A stretch of DNA of 64,000 nt from Phaeospirillum sp. (lineage in GTDB: Bacteria; Pseudomonadota; Alphaproteobacteria; Rhodospirillales; Magnetospirillaceae). How positions within the stretch are numbered: the stretch's first letter is position 1; each line of letters opens with the position of its first letter. The stretch covers positions 334,001-398,000 of the forward strand of contig JAUSFB010000032.1 of assembly GCA_030651575.1 (NCBI GenBank). The letters run 5' to 3'. Positions 18,078 through 33,195 of this stretch are shown piece after piece. The position numbers and the translations under genes are program-made. Under the pieces are notes generated by a model. It was given only the letters and a program-made list of their open reading frames with translations, searched no databases and was not told the DNA's origin.

Positions 18078-19496
18078 TCAGCAATACGGCAGATCGCTAT
18101 GCCCCATCAGGAAGACATCGACGGAACGGGCGGCCTGACGGCCCTCGCGGATAGCCCAGACCACCAGGCTCTGACCGCGACGGATATCGCCGGCAGCGAA
18201 GACCTTGGGGTTCGAGGTCCGATAACATTCGGTATCGGCCTTGACGTTGCCGCGACCGTCCTTTTCCAGCCCCAGCCCATCGACCAGCCCTTCATGGACG
18301 GGATGGACAAAGCCCATGGCCAGCAGAACCAGATCGGCGTTCAGCTTGAACTCGGTACCGGCGATCTTCTGGAACTTGCCATCGACCTGGAAGCAGTCGA
18401 GACCGGTCACGCGCCCCTGCTCGCCCATGAAGGCGGCCGTGGAAACCGCCCAATGGCGATCGCAGCCCTCGTCATGGGAAGACGACGTCCGCAGCCGATT
18501 GGGCCATAGCGGCCAAGATACGCTTTTATCTTCCTTTTCCGGCGGCCTGGGCATGATCTCGATCTGAGTGACCGAGGCGGCGCCTTGACGGTTGGAGGTT
18601 CCGACACAGTCGGCGCCGGTATCGCCGCCACCGATCACCACCACTTTCTTGCCCGTGGCCAAGATGTCGACGGCACCGACAGGCTCGCCCGAGTTCCGAC
18701 GATTCTGCTGGGTCAGAAAATCCATGGCGAAGTGGACGCCACCCAACTCGCGCCCCGGAACCGGCAAATCGCGCGGCTTTTCCGAACCACCGGTCAGGAC
18801 CACGGCGTCAAAACCGTCCAGCAGCTCGGAGGGGGAAACGGTGACACCCACATGGGAGTTCACGCGCAGCTCGACACCCTCGGCCGCCATCTGGGCCATG
18901 CGGCGATCGATCACCGCCTTTTCCAACTTGAAATCGGGAATGCCATAGCGCAACAAGCCGCCGACCGTGGCGTTCTTTTCGAACAGAACCACCGCATGAC
19001 CGGCGCGGGCCAGTTGCTGGGCCGCCGCCATGCCGGCGGGACCGCCGCCGACCACCGCGACCTTCTTGCCCGTGCGCGGACGCGAGGTATCGGGGGCGAT
19101 CCAGCCCTCGGACCAGCCGCGCTCGACGATGGCGTGCTCGATGGTCTTGATGGCCACAGGCTCATCCGTGAGATTCAGCGTACAGGCCGCCTCGCACGGA
19201 GCCGGACAGATCCGGCCGGTGAATTCCGGGAAATTATTGGTGGAGTGAAGAACCTCAAGGGCCTCCTTCCACCGATTGCGGTACACCAGATCATTCCAGT
19301 CGGGAATGATATTGTTGACCGGGCAGCCCTGATGACAGAAGGGAATGCCGCAATCCATGCAGCGCGCCCCCTGGTGGCCAAGCTCCTCATCGCCCAGCGG
19401 CCTGGTGAATTCGCGATAGTGGCGAACGCGCTCTTCCGGCTTTTCATAACCGGGAGTCTGGCGGGCGAACTCCTTGAAACCCGTCGGCTTGCCCAT
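18078..19496 (-). CDS. gltD: Glutamate synthase (NADPH) small subunit
   Basis: GltD passes electrons from NADPH through FAD and iron-sulfur clusters to GltB. The 472-residue protein has the N-terminal cysteine motif [13 protein letters not shown] (Cys46, 49, 54, 58), an FAD-binding '[21 protein letters not shown]' type fingerprint around residue 148, and an NADPH-binding '[13 protein letters not shown]' fingerprint around 285. It starts one base after the gltB stop codon region, and both genes are on the minus strand, so the complex is made from one transcript. A hairpin terminator follows. Confidence 0.96.
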   Translation of the reverse strand: MGKPTGFKEFARQTPGYEKPEERVRHYREFTRPLGDEELGHQGARCMDCGIPFCHQGCPVNNIIPDWNDLVYRNRWKEALEVLHSTNNFPEFTGRICPAPCEAACTLNLTDEPVAIKTIEHAIVERGWSEGWIAPDTSRPRTGKKVAVVGGGPAGMAAAQQLARAGHAVVLFEKNATVGGLLRYGIPDFKLEKAVIDRRMAQMAAEGVELRVNSHVGVTVSPSELLDGFDAVVLTGGSEKPRDLPVPGRELGGVHFAMDFLTQQNRRNSGEPVGAVDILATGKKVVVIGGGDTGADCVGTSNRQGAASVTQIEIMPRPPEKEDKSVSWPLWPNRLRTSSSHDEGCDRHWAVSTAAFMGEQGRVTGLDCFQVDGKFQKIAGTEFKLNADLVLLAMGFVHPVHEGLVDGLGLEKDGRGNVKADTECYRTSNPKVFAAGDIRRGQSLVVWAIREGRQAARSVDVFLMGHSDLPYC

Positions 19497-19497
19497 G

Positions 19498-24126
<4,629 letters not shown>

Positions 24127-24481
24127 TTCGGTTCCTTATTCGCAACCACTGAAAACCCATGGTTTCCGCAGCAAAATCCAATAACTCACCCTACGCGCGG
24201 GCACAATCGAAGCCTTGCCCGACCACAAAGATTGCGATCGGCCAAGGAAGCTTCATACGGCATTCCGTCCACTTCGCCAAGTGTGGGAAATGTCCCTACC
24301 CCTTTATCTAACGCTCACCAAGAGCGCAATCGCCGAAGTTTCGCTTTCGCGACAGCGGTAGTCCCGGTATCCTTCCGGCATTTGGGGCTGGCCAAGTCGA
24401 CGCTGAAAGTAGCCGGATCGGGGGAGGTTGTGCCCTCGACGCGCGAGATGGTGGGCTGCGGCAAAGGACGACATCAATCAA
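24127..24481. other. Intergenic region between gltB and the globin-like chemoreceptor
   Basis: This 355-base region must hold the divergent promoters of gltBD (minus) and the chemoreceptor (plus). No tRNA, long hairpin or convincing sigma-54 (GG-N10-GC) or sigma-28 element was found by eye. The chemoreceptor-proximal half stays open in frame back to 24428, but without a plausible start codon context. Confidence 0.5.
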
Positions 24482-25924
24482 ATGAGCGACGATTTCGAAC
24501 TCTTCGGCGACGAGCCATCCGCGCCATCCGCGCCTGCGAGCACGGGCGGCGCCGACCTGTTTTTCGATGATGATGCGGAGCCCGCCGCCAACGCCGCCCC
24601 GACCATGAGTATGAAGGAGCGCGTCGCGCAGAACCTTCAGCTGTTCTCGGTCGACGATACCGTCAATCACACCATTCGCGACGCCTCGACCCAGGTGGTC
24701 CAGGCCATGGAGTCCATGGTCGGCGAGGCATTGACCTGGGTCCAGCAGTTCCCTCCCTTCAACCAAAAGCTGACCGACGACGCGCGGTCCACCTTGTCGG
24801 GCGTGCTGATCGAGCATTGGAGCAACCTGTATCGCGGCGAATTCACCGCCGACTACAACGCCACCGCCCAGCAGCTGGGATTCATGCTTGCCTATATGGA
24901 CCTCGGCGCCTCGTGGTATCAAGCCATGGCGGCGGCCGGCTCCAGCCGCGCCCTGACCATGATCTTCCGCGGTAAAAAAGGGTCCGAAACCGTCGCTACC
25001 GCACTGCAACGGGTGGTGATGCTCGACATCTCGGTGGTGACCCACGACTACTTCGCCGCGGCCACCCAGAATCGCGCCAAGGTCTCCCAGGATCTGGCCA
25101 GCGCATTCGAAAAGTCCATCAAACAAGTGGTGGACGAGGTCGGCGCCATGGCCATCGAGCTGAAAACCCATTCCGACGAGATGCTCAGGCGCCTGTCGCA
25201 CATGGATTTCGAGACGGTCAACATGGCCGCCGCCGCAGAGGAAGCCTCGTACAGCGTCGACAACATCGCCAGCAACACCAACGCATTGGCCACCTCCATC
25301 GGCCATATCCGCGACAACGTGGTCCGCACTTCGGAAGCGGCGCAACAGGCGGCGGACGCCGCCCGCGCCACCGACGCCGCCATGCGTCAACTGCTGGGCG
25401 TCGCCAGCCGCATCGGCAAAATCGGCGAGACCATCGACACCATCGCCCGCCAAACCCGCATGCTGGCGCTGAACGCCACGATTGAGGCGGCCCGCGCCGG
25501 CGCCGCCGGTCGCGGCTTCGCGGTGGTGGCTCAGGAAATCAAGAACCTGTCCGAACAGACCAGCCGCGCCACCAAGGAAATCGCCCACTCGGTGAAGGAG
25601 GCGGTCGACGCCACCAACGAGGCCGTCACCACCATCAACCGCACCGTCGACGCGGTGGGGGGCATCAACGAGGTGGCCACCGAAGTGCGCCATTCGGTGG
25701 AGGCCCAGACCGGAGCCACCACCACCATCGCCGGCCATGTGGGTGAAGCCGCCTCCGGCGCCAAGGCGGTGACCGCGTCGGTCAACAGCGCCATCGAGGC
25801 GCTGGGCGTCTCCAGCAGCGCCGCCAGCGAACTCAACCGCTCGGCGGACGCCCTGTCGATCAAGGCGACGATCATGCGGACCGAGGTCGATCAGTACCTC
25901 GAACGCCTGCACAGCATGGGCTGA
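24482..25924 (+). CDS. Soluble chemoreceptor with protoglobin-like sensor domain
   Basis: This 480-residue protein has no membrane segment. An acidic N-terminal stretch (1-45) precedes a globin-coupled-sensor-like domain (about 50-205) and an MCP signalling domain (about 250-460) with '[18 protein letters not shown]' and '[18 protein letters not shown]'. The sensor has the globin landmarks '[13 protein letters not shown]' and 'LGASWYQAM'. Aligned to HemAT ('HLRIGLLPKWY'), the proximal heme histidine, nine residues before the conserved Trp145, is Leu136. Heme binding is therefore doubtful and the ligand unknown. The start at 24482 is the first ATG before the conserved part; AAAGGA is 13 bases upstream. 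Confidence 0.82.
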   Translation: MSDDFELFGDEPSAPSAPASTGGADLFFDDDAEPAANAAPTMSMKERVAQNLQLFSVDDTVNHTIRDASTQVVQAMESMVGEALTWVQQFPPFNQKLTDDARSTLSGVLIEHWSNLYRGEFTADYNATAQQLGFMLAYMDLGASWYQAMAAAGSSRALTMIFRGKKGSETVATALQRVVMLDISVVTHDYFAAATQNRAKVSQDLASAFEKSIKQVVDEVGAMAIELKTHSDEMLRRLSHMDFETVNMAAAAEEASYSVDNIASNTNALATSIGHIRDNVVRTSEAAQQAADAARATDAAMRQLLGVASRIGKIGETIDTIARQTRMLALNATIEAARAGAAGRGFAVVAQEIKNLSEQTSRATKEIAHSVKEAVDATNEAVTTINRTVDAVGGINEVATEVRHSVEAQTGATTTIAGHVGEAASGAKAVTASVNSAIEALGVSSSAASELNRSADALSIKATIMRTEVDQYLERLHSMG

Positions 25925-26174
25925 CCAAAGTGGAAATCCGCCCCTACCATTTATTCGGGCAGTGATCCCCAGGGAAGCCCGGGAATCCTTTCGACATCAG
26001 CAAGAGATCAGCGAACAGCTAGGGTCAACCCCCTAGGCTGCGCCAAGGCTTTCGGCATGCTTTGACAGCGCCCGAAAATGGTGGCCTTATTTAACGATAA
26101 TAATCAGGGGGCGGGTACGGCGGTGTTTGGCGCCACGGTAACCTAGCCTTTGAGGAACACCGCGGGAGGTGTCC

Positions 26175-26922
26175 ATGGGAGATGACTTCATCGTCGAAAC
26201 CCGCTCCTTGACCAAGGAGTTCAAGGGTTTTGTCGCGGTATCCGACGTCAACCTTCGGGTCAGGCGTCATACGATCCATGCCCTGATCGGCCCCAACGGA
26301 GCGGGCAAGACCACCTGCTTCAATCTGGTCACCAAATTCCTGACGCCGTCGCGCGGACAGATCCTGTTCAACGGCCGCGACATCACCAAGACCGAACCCG
26401 CCGCCATCGCGCGCCAGGGCATGGTCCGCTCGTTCCAGATTTCCGCCGTGTTCGGCCATCTCAGCGTCATGGAAAACGTGCGGGTCGCGCTGCAACGGGT
26501 TCAGGGCGCCTCGTTCCATTTCTGGCGCTCCGGCGCCTGCCTCGACAGCCTCAACCAGCGGGCGGAGGAACTGATCGAGGCGGTCGGCATCGCCGAGTAC
26601 CGCGACATCCCCGCCGGCGAGTTGTCCTATGGCCGCAAGCGCGCCCTGGAGATCGCCACCACCCTGGCGCTTGATCCCGAAATGCTGTTGCTGGACGAGC
26701 CCATGGCCGGCATGGGGGCCGAGGACGTCAAGCGCACCGCCGAACTGATCCGCCGGGTTTCGGCCAATCGCACCATCTTGATGGTCGAACATAATCTCTC
26801 GGTGGTCGCCGACCTGTCCGACACCATCACAGTGCTGAAGCTGGGTCATGTCCTGGCCGAGGGCAGCTACGCCGAGGTTTCCAGGAATCCCGAGGTTATC
26901 GAGGCTTATATGGGGTCCGGAC

Positions 26923-26930
<8 letters not shown>
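26175..26930 (+). CDS. livG: Branched-chain amino-acid-type ABC transporter ATPase (LivG-like)
   Basis: This 251-residue ATPase of the LivG branch has Walker A GPNGAGKTT, signature 'LSYGRKRALEIA' (the tyrosine in place of the first Gly of LSGG is usual for LivG), Walker B 'MLLLDEPMAGM' and the switch His in 'MVEHNLSVV'. It works on the cytoplasmic face with LivF and the permeases LivH and LivM encoded downstream. The ATG at 26175 is chosen over a GTG six bases earlier because GGGAGG precedes it. The gene order G-F-K-H-M differs from the E. coli operon but is common in alphaproteobacterial importers for aromatic acids, amides and amino acids. Confidence 0.92.
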
Positions 26931-27633
<703 letters not shown>

Positions 27634-27665
27634 CCCAACCGGGACACTAACGGGAGGTAATGCAG

Positions 27666-28874
27666 ATGATGAAGCGATTGCTGTTGAGTGCCGCCGCCCT
27701 GGCCCTGTCGACGAGCATGGCCCAGGCTCAGTACAGCGACAACAAGGTCAAGATCGGCGTGTTGACCGACCTGTCCGGAACATATTCCGATCTGGCCGGT
27801 CAGGGCTCGGTGGAGGCCGCCAGGATGGCGGTGGAGGATTTCGGCGGCAAGCTGAACGGCATGCCCATCGAGATCGTCTCAGCCGACCACCAGAACAAGG
27901 CCGATATCGCCTCGTCCATCGGCCGCAAGTGGTATGAGAACGAGAGCGTCGACGCCATCTTCGATCTGGTCACCACCGCCGCCGCCGTCGCGGTGCGCGA
28001 AGTGTCCCGCGAAAAGGGCAAGATCGACATCAATTCCGGCGCGGCTTCCACCGTGCTGACCAATGCCCAGTGCTCGAATACCGGTTTTCACTGGACCTAC
28101 GACACCTACGCGCTGGCGGTCGGCACCGGCAACGCCGTGGTCAAGCAGGGCGGCGACACCTGGTTCTTCCTGACCGCCGACTACGCCTTCGGCCACGACC
28201 TCCAGGCTCAGACCGAGAAGGTGGTCAAGGCCAATGGCGGCAAAGTCCTGGGCGCGGTCCGCCACCCCTTCCCCAACTCGGACTTCTCGTCCTTCCTGTT
28301 GCAGGCTCAGGGGTCGGGGGCCAAGATCATCGGTCTGGCCAATGCTGGCGCCGACACCATCAACGCCATCAAGCAGGCTAAGGAATTCGGCATCACCCAA
28401 AGCGGCCAGAAGCTGGCCGGCCTGCTGGTGTTCCTGTCGGACGTCAACTCCCTGGGGCTTGAAACCGCCCAGAATATGCAGCTGACCACCGGCTTTTACT
28501 GGGACATGGACGACGGCACCCGCGCCTTCTCCAAGAAGTTCAGCGAGCGGATGAAGGGCAAGATGCCCACCATGGTGCAGGCTGGCGTCTACTCCTCGGT
28601 GATGCATTACCTCAAGGCGGCCCAGGCGGCCAAGAGCGACGAAGGCATCAAGGTCGCCGACAAGATGCGTGAACTGCCCATCGCCGACTTCTTCGCCAAA
28701 AATGGCAAGATCCGGGCCGATGGCCGCATGGTCCACGATATGTATCTGGCCGAGGTCAAGAAGCCGGCCGAGTCCAAGGGGGCCTGGGATTACTACAAGA
28801 TCCTGCGCACCATCCCCGGCGACGAGGCCTACAAGCCGCTGGCCGAAAGCGCCTGCGCGCTCGTCAAGAAGTGA
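27666..28874 (+). CDS. Periplasmic substrate-binding protein of the Liv-type importer
   Basis: This ~402-residue precursor has a clear signal peptide (hydrophobic stretch ending AQAQ near residue 22) and a type I periplasmic binding fold beginning 'VKIGVLTDLSGTYSDLAGQGS'. Within it are 'FDLVTTAAAVAVREVSREKG', 'WFFLTADYAFGHDL' and 'HPFPNSDFSSFLLQAQ'. Paralogues with this pattern bind amino acids, amides or aromatic carboxylates, so substrate cannot be read from the sequence. GGGAGG lies eight bases before ATG 27666; the ATG at 27660 would be too close to it. The gene sits between livF and livH. Confidence 0.9.
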   Translation: MMKRLLLSAAALALSTSMAQAQYSDNKVKIGVLTDLSGTYSDLAGQGSVEAARMAVEDFGGKLNGMPIEIVSADHQNKADIASSIGRKWYENESVDAIFDLVTTAAAVAVREVSREKGKIDINSGAASTVLTNAQCSNTGFHWTYDTYALAVGTGNAVVKQGGDTWFFLTADYAFGHDLQAQTEKVVKANGGKVLGAVRHPFPNSDFSSFLLQAQGSGAKIIGLANAGADTINAIKQAKEFGITQSGQKLAGLLVFLSDVNSLGLETAQNMQLTTGFYWDMDDGTRAFSKKFSERMKGKMPTMVQAGVYSSVMHYLKAAQAAKSDEGIKVADKMRELPIADFFAKNGKIRADGRMVHDMYLAEVKKPAESKGAWDYYKILRTIPGDEAYKPLAESACALVKK

Positions 28875-28948
28875 GTTGATCGTCATGGGAGGGGGAGCCG
28901 GCTGACCCGACGCCCCCCTCTCGAACGGAAGGGGGAGCCCACCACGCC

Positions 28949-29836
28949 ATGATGACGATTCTCGGCATACCGGTTCAGGCCCTGTTCGGGCAATTGCTGC
29001 TAGGGCTCATCAACGGTGCGTTCTACGCCATGCTCAGCCTTGGACTGGCGCTGATCTTCGGCCTTCTCAACATCGTCAATTTCAGCCATGGCGCCCTTTA
29101 CATGATGGGGGCGTTCGTCGCTTGGCTGCTGCTGAATTTTCTCGGCATGGGCTATTGGACCGCCCTGATCGTGACTCCCGTCGTGGTCGCCATCTTTGGC
29201 ATGATCGTCGAGCGGACCATGCTGAGGCGGCTTTACAAGCTGGACCACCTCTATGGATTGCTGCTGACCTTCGGGCTGGCGCTGATCATCGAAGGCGCGT
29301 TCCGCCAGCTTTACGGAATTTCCGGCATGCCCTATGCCGTACCCAAGGAATTGCAGGGGGGCTGGAACCTGGGCTTCATGTTCCTGCCGATCTATCGCGG
29401 CTGGGTGGTGGTGGCCTCGCTGGTGCTGTGCCTGGGCTCGTGGCTGCTGATCGAGAAGACCAAGCTGGGCTCTTATCTGCGCGCGGCGACCGAGAACCCG
29501 TCCCTGGTCCAGGCCTTTGGCATCAATGTTCCCATGATGGTGACCTTGACCTATGGCTTTGGCGTCGCCCTGGCGGCCATCGCCGGCGTACTGGCAGCCC
29601 CGATCTATTCGGTCAATCCGCTGATGGGCTCGAACCTGATCATCGTGGTGTTCGCGGTGGTGGTAATCGGCGGCATGGGCTCGATCCTGGGCGCCGTCAT
29701 CACCGGGTTCATGCTGGGACTGGTCGAGGGGCTGACCAAGGTGTTCTACCCCGAAGCGGCCAGCACCGTGATTTTCGTGGTGATGGCCATCGTCTTGATG
29801 ATCAAACCGGCCGGACTGTTTGGAAAGCGGAGCTGA
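28949..29836 (+). CDS. livH: Branched-chain-type ABC transporter permease (LivH-like)
   Basis: This 295-residue inner-membrane permease has about eight hydrophobic segments and the LivH landmarks 'LLLGLINGAFYAMLSLGLALIFG', 'NFSHGALYMMGAF', 'RAATENPSLVQAFGINV' (the EAA-like cytoplasmic loop) and 'VVIGGMGSILGAV'. It pairs with LivM, whose start codon lies four bases after this stop. Substrate specificity comes from the binding protein. Confidence 0.93.
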   Translation: MMTILGIPVQALFGQLLLGLINGAFYAMLSLGLALIFGLLNIVNFSHGALYMMGAFVAWLLLNFLGMGYWTALIVTPVVVAIFGMIVERTMLRRLYKLDHLYGLLLTFGLALIIEGAFRQLYGISGMPYAVPKELQGGWNLGFMFLPIYRGWVVVASLVLCLGSWLLIEKTKLGSYLRAATENPSLVQAFGINVPMMVTLTYGFGVALAAIAGVLAAPIYSVNPLMGSNLIIVVFAVVVIGGMGSILGAVITGFMLGLVEGLTKVFYPEAASTVIFVVMAIVLMIKPAGLFGKRS

Positions 29837-29840
29837 CGCC

Positions 29841-30779
29841 ATGAATCGCCTCACCCCGCAAGTCATTCTGGTGCTGACCCTGATCGCCCTGGCGATCATC
29901 GCGCCGCTGGGTATCTATCCCATCTTCCTGATGAAGGGCCTGTGTTTCGGCCTGTTCGCGGCGGCTTTCAACCTGCTGTTGGGCTATGTCGGGCTGCTGT
30001 CGTTCGGCCATGCCATGTTTTTCGGATTTTCCGCCTATGTCACCGCCCACGCCGCCAAGGAATGGGGACTGACGCCGGAATTGGCGATCCTGGCCGGAAT
30101 CGCCACCGCCGCCGCATTGGGAGCCGTGACCGGCTGGCTGGCCATCCGCCGGTCGGGAATCTACTTCGCCATGGTGACCCTGGCCTTCTCGCAGATGATG
30201 TATTTCGTGGCGGTGCAGGCACCGTTCACCCATGGCGAGGACGGTATCCAGGGCGTGCCGCGTGGCCGTCTGTTCGGCCTGATCGACCTTAACGACACCA
30301 TAGTCATGTACTATTTCGTGCTGGCGGTGTTCGTGGCCTCGCTGCTGCTGATCCATCGCATCATCACCTCGCCATTCGGCCAGGTGCTGAAAGCGATCCG
30401 CGACAACGAGCCGCGCGCCATCTCGCTGGGGTATCAGGTCGACCGTTACAAACTGCTGGCCTTCGTCCTGTCGGCCGGGCTGGCCGGGCTGGCCGGGTCG
30501 CTCAAGGCGCTGGTGTTCCAGCTGGCGTCGCTGACCGACGTGCACTGGCATGCCTCGGGCGAGGTCGTGCTGATGACCCTGCTGGGGGGAGTGGGCACCG
30601 TATTCGGCCCGACCGTCGGGGCTTTCCTGGTGGTGGCGATCCAGAACTACCTCTCCGAAGTCGGATCATGGGTGACCATTATCCAAGGAGTCATCTTCGT
30701 CGTTTGCGTGTTGCTATTCCGCAGCGGTATGATCGGGGTCATGACGCCGTGGCTGAAACGGCGCGGCATTACCGGCTGA
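29841..30779 (+). CDS. livM: Branched-chain-type ABC transporter permease (LivM-like)
   Basis: This 312-residue permease has 'LCFGLFAAAFNLLLGYVGLLSFGHAMFFG', 'KAIRDNEPRAISLGYQVDRYKLLAFVLSAG' (coupling loop) and 'MTLLGGVGTVFGPTVGAFLV', all typical of LivM. The start at 29841 is the ATG next to the LivH stop; the frame extends seven codons further upstream within livH. It completes a five-gene importer, and a Crp/Fnr-family regulator gene starts 16 bases after its stop. Confidence 0.93.
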   Translation: MNRLTPQVILVLTLIALAIIAPLGIYPIFLMKGLCFGLFAAAFNLLLGYVGLLSFGHAMFFGFSAYVTAHAAKEWGLTPELAILAGIATAAALGAVTGWLAIRRSGIYFAMVTLAFSQMMYFVAVQAPFTHGEDGIQGVPRGRLFGLIDLNDTIVMYYFVLAVFVASLLLIHRIITSPFGQVLKAIRDNEPRAISLGYQVDRYKLLAFVLSAGLAGLAGSLKALVFQLASLTDVHWHASGEVVLMTLLGGVGTVFGPTVGAFLVVAIQNYLSEVGSWVTIIQGVIFVVCVLLFRSGMIGVMTPWLKRRGITG

Positions 30780-30795
30780 GGAGCTTGCCCGATCC

Positions 30796-31497
30796 ATGAC
30801 CGACACAGTCCAACGGCGCCGCGAAATGCTGGCCAAGACGCCGCTGTTCTCCGCGATTCCGGCGTCGTTGCTGGATGAACTGGCGGTCAAGACCAAGACC
30901 ATCCATGTGGAACCCCGCGAGATTCTGTTTTCCAAGGGCGATCCGGGCGACCGCCTCTATCTGGTGGCCAAGGGACTGATCCGCATCGGCGTCCTGTCGG
31001 TGGAGGGCCGCGAGGTCACCTACGGCATGATCAAGCCGGGCGAATTGTTCGGTGAAATCGCCGTGCTTGACGGCGGCGTGCGCTCGGCCGACGCCACCGC
31101 CATGGAAGCCAGCGAACTGCTGGCCCTGGAGCGCAAGGATGTTCACGGCTTTCTCCAGCGCCACCCCATCCAGTCGCTGCATCTGCTGAACGTATTGTGC
31201 GACCGGGTGCGCCGTGCCGACGATCTGCTGGAAGACGTGGTGTTCCTGTCACTCCCCAGCCGGCTGGCTAAACACCTGCTGGTGCTGGATTCGACCCTGG
31301 GCACCCGCGACCACCCGAAAGGCCCGGTCACCATCCGGCTGTCACAGCAAGAAGTGGCGGACCATCTGGGGATCAGCCGCGAAAGTGTCAACAAGGTGCT
31401 GTCCAAGTGGGAACAAGTCGGCATCGTCACCCTGGGACGCGGCCAGATCACCTTGAACAAGACCGCCGCCCTGGAGGATTTCGCGTCTCCGCCGTAA
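30796..31497 (+). CDS. Crp/Fnr family transcriptional regulator
   Basis: This 233-residue protein has an N-terminal cyclic-nucleotide-binding fold ('FSKGDPGDRLYLVAKGLIRI', then 'GELFGEIAVLDGGVRSADATA', which keeps the Gly-Glu and Arg-Ser of the phosphate-binding cassette). Its C-terminal winged helix has the recognition helix in 'VADHLGISRESVNKVLSKW'. No N-terminal Cys cluster of the FNR type is present, so it is more likely to bind a nucleotide or small ligand than an iron-sulfur cluster. Being the last gene of the importer run suggests that it controls the importer or the pathway of its substrate; this is inference. Confidence 0.9.
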   Translation: MTDTVQRRREMLAKTPLFSAIPASLLDELAVKTKTIHVEPREILFSKGDPGDRLYLVAKGLIRIGVLSVEGREVTYGMIKPGELFGEIAVLDGGVRSADATAMEASELLALERKDVHGFLQRHPIQSLHLLNVLCDRVRRADDLLEDVVFLSLPSRLAKHLLVLDSTLGTRDHPKGPVTIRLSQQEVADHLGISRESVNKVLSKWEQVGIVTLGRGQITLNKTAALEDFASPP

Positions 31498-31650
31498 TAC
31501 TGTTATGTGAGCCCCTTCACAGACGAGCGAGTCGTTTCCACATTAAAGTGGTGCCTGTCACAGATTGATCGAGAAGTCCGTCCCCTCCTCCGAACGAACG
31601 AACGGGACACGAGACGGGCCCGAGGGTGACTTGGGGCACTACCTCTGGGC
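31498..31650 (+). other. Gene-free stretch between the Crp/Fnr gene and a terminator; possible small RNA or 3' UTR
   Basis: No credible reading frame. The stretch contains an anti-Shine-Dalgarno-like CCTCCTCC followed by GAACGAACGAACG, bracketed by GTCCC and GGGAC so that these could pair. A second imperfect stem (around 31622-31649) leads directly into the terminator at 31651. This pattern resembles alphaproteobacterial small RNAs, but no promoter is evident. Confidence 0.25.
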
Positions 31651-31688
31651 AAAAGCCCCTGGCGCTGTGCATGCGCCGGGGGCTTTTT
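31651..31688. terminator. Bidirectional Rho-independent terminator
   Basis: AAAAGCCCC-TGGCGC pairs with GCGCC-GGGGGCTTTT around a seven-base loop. T-runs follow in both orientations (CTTTTT on plus, CTTTTG on minus), so it can end both the importer/Crp transcript and the pyruvate dehydrogenase operon that converges on it. Confidence 0.85.
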
Positions 31689-31695
31689 CCATTCT

Positions 31696-32127
31696 TCAGC
31701 CGTAAAGCTGGCGCGCTCGCTTCTCGAAGGCCGAGACCATCATCTTGACCGCCTCGTTGAACAGCGCCCCGATCAGCTTCTGAAGCAGCTTGGACCGGAA
31801 TTCGAAATCCACATAAAAGTCGATCTCGGTGCCGCCCTCGGGCAGGGGCCTGAAGATCCAGTGATTGTCCAGGTGATGAAATGGACCTTCGGTATAGGTG
31901 ACATCGACCCGGTCCGGTCGGGTCAGGGAGACCTTGGAGGTAAACCGCTCGCGCACCATCTTGAAGCCGATCACCAGATCGGCAAAGAAAACATCCCCCT
32001 CGCGGCGGCGGATCCGCGACGCCACGCACCAGGGCAGGAACTCGGGATAACGCTCGACATCGGCCACCAGCGCGAACAACTGTTCCTGGCTGTAGGGCAG
32101 AATCCTCTGTTCGGCATGGGTCGGCAT
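31696..32127 (-). CDS. RatA/Coq10-family START domain protein
   Basis: This 143-residue protein of the polyketide cyclase/START fold has 'ERYPEFLPWC' near the N-terminus, 'ERFTSKVSLTRP', and the C-terminal helix 'LLQKLIGALFNEAVKMMVSAFEKRA'. Family members include yeast Coq10, a ubiquinone-binding protein, and E. coli RatA. In alphaproteobacteria the gene commonly follows lipA, as here (eight bases after its stop), which favours a role in quinone function or membrane lipid binding rather than toxin activity. Confidence 0.85.
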   Translation of the reverse strand: MPTHAEQRILPYSQEQLFALVADVERYPEFLPWCVASRIRRREGDVFFADLVIGFKMVRERFTSKVSLTRPDRVDVTYTEGPFHHLDNHWIFRPLPEGGTEIDFYVDFEFRSKLLQKLIGALFNEAVKMMVSAFEKRARQLYG

Positions 32128-32135
32128 GACGCGTC

Positions 32136-33095
32136 CTAGACCTTGGCCTGACGGCGCAGCCGCTCGGCCCGCAAGGCCTCGAAATCGCGGTCGGCGTGGT
32201 GCGAGGACCGGGTCAGGGGCGTCGCCGCCACCATCAGAAAGCCCTTGGACATGGCCATGGCGCGCAAGTCGTCGAACTCGTCCGGCGTGACGAAACGATC
32301 GATGGCCACATGCTTCAATGTCGGTTGCAGGTACTGACCGATGGTCATGAAATCGACGCCGGCCGACCGCATGTCGTCCATCACCTGTAACACCTCGGCC
32401 CGCGTCTCCCCCAGGCCGACCATGATACCGGATTTGGTGAAGATTGATGGGTCAGCTTCCCTGACCCTTTGCAGCAGACGCAGGGATTCGAAGTAACGCG
32501 CGCCGGGACGGATGCCGGGATAGAGCCGGGGAACGGTTTCCAGATTATGATTGAAGACGTCTGGTCTGGCCGCCGCCACCCGCTCGACGGCGTCGTTCTT
32601 GTCACGGAAATCGGGGGTCAGCACCTCGATGGTGCATTCGGGCGAAGTCGCCCGGATGCGCTCGATGCAGGCGACGAACTGAAAGGCGCCGCCATCGGCC
32701 AGATCGTCGCGATCCACCGAGGTGATCACCACATGGCGAAGCCCCATGGCCTTGACCGATTCCGCCAGATTCTCCGGCTCGGCCATATCGACGCCGCCGG
32801 GCTTTCCGGTCTTGACGTTGCAAAAGGCGCAGGCGCGGGTGCAGGTATCGCCCAGGATCATGAAGGTGGCGTGCTTTTGCTTCCAGCACTCGCCGATATT
32901 GGGGCAGGCCGCTTCCTCGCACACGGTGTGCAGGTTCTTGTCGCGCATCAACCGGCGCACCTCGGCCGCCTCTTCCGAGGTGGGGGCCTTGACCCGGATC
33001 CAGGCCGGCTTGCGCGGACTGGGATTGTCGGGCTTGCGGGCCTTTTCGGGGTGCCGGGGTTTTTCCGGGAGGCTGGGGGACTGCTTGTCGGTCAT
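32136..33095 (-). CDS. lipA: Lipoyl synthase
   Basis: LipA is a radical SAM enzyme that inserts two sulfur atoms into octanoyl groups on lipoyl domains. The 319-residue protein has the auxiliary-cluster motif [12 protein letters not shown] and the radical SAM motif CTRACAFC, '[16 protein letters not shown]' and the C-terminal 'RSSYHAD'-like element (here RSSHHAD). It follows lpdA on the same strand and so provides the cofactor for the pyruvate dehydrogenase subunits made from the same operon. Confidence 0.96.
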   Translation of the reverse strand: MTDKQSPSLPEKPRHPEKARKPDNPSPRKPAWIRVKAPTSEEAAEVRRLMRDKNLHTVCEEAACPNIGECWKQKHATFMILGDTCTRACAFCNVKTGKPGGVDMAEPENLAESVKAMGLRHVVITSVDRDDLADGGAFQFVACIERIRATSPECTIEVLTPDFRDKNDAVERVAAARPDVFNHNLETVPRLYPGIRPGARYFESLRLLQRVREADPSIFTKSGIMVGLGETRAEVLQVMDDMRSAGVDFMTIGQYLQPTLKHVAIDRFVTPDEFDDLRAMAMSKGFLMVAATPLTRSSHHADRDFEALRAERLRRQAKV

Positions 33096-33195
33096 GGCTC
33101 GATATTGTCCTTCGGAGACCGGAGGTCAAGGAAAACCTAACTCTTCCCCAGAATTCCTCAAACCATGCCGGGTCCAGAAAAGGTAGTGCCCCACA

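Noticed and set aside
24127-24481. A sigma-54 promoter for gltBD
   Set aside because: GG and GC dinucleotides occur, but none with the required ten-base spacing and flanking consensus.
31696-32127. A RatA-type toxin of a toxin-antitoxin pair
   Set aside because: No antitoxin gene is adjacent, and the position after lipA matches the Coq10-like housekeeping copy of alphaproteobacteria.
31632-33193. A 13-base match (TGGGGCACTACCT) on opposite strands at about 31632 and 33193
   Set aside because: Matches of this length are expected by chance in 64 kb when both strands are considered, and neither copy has a supporting context.
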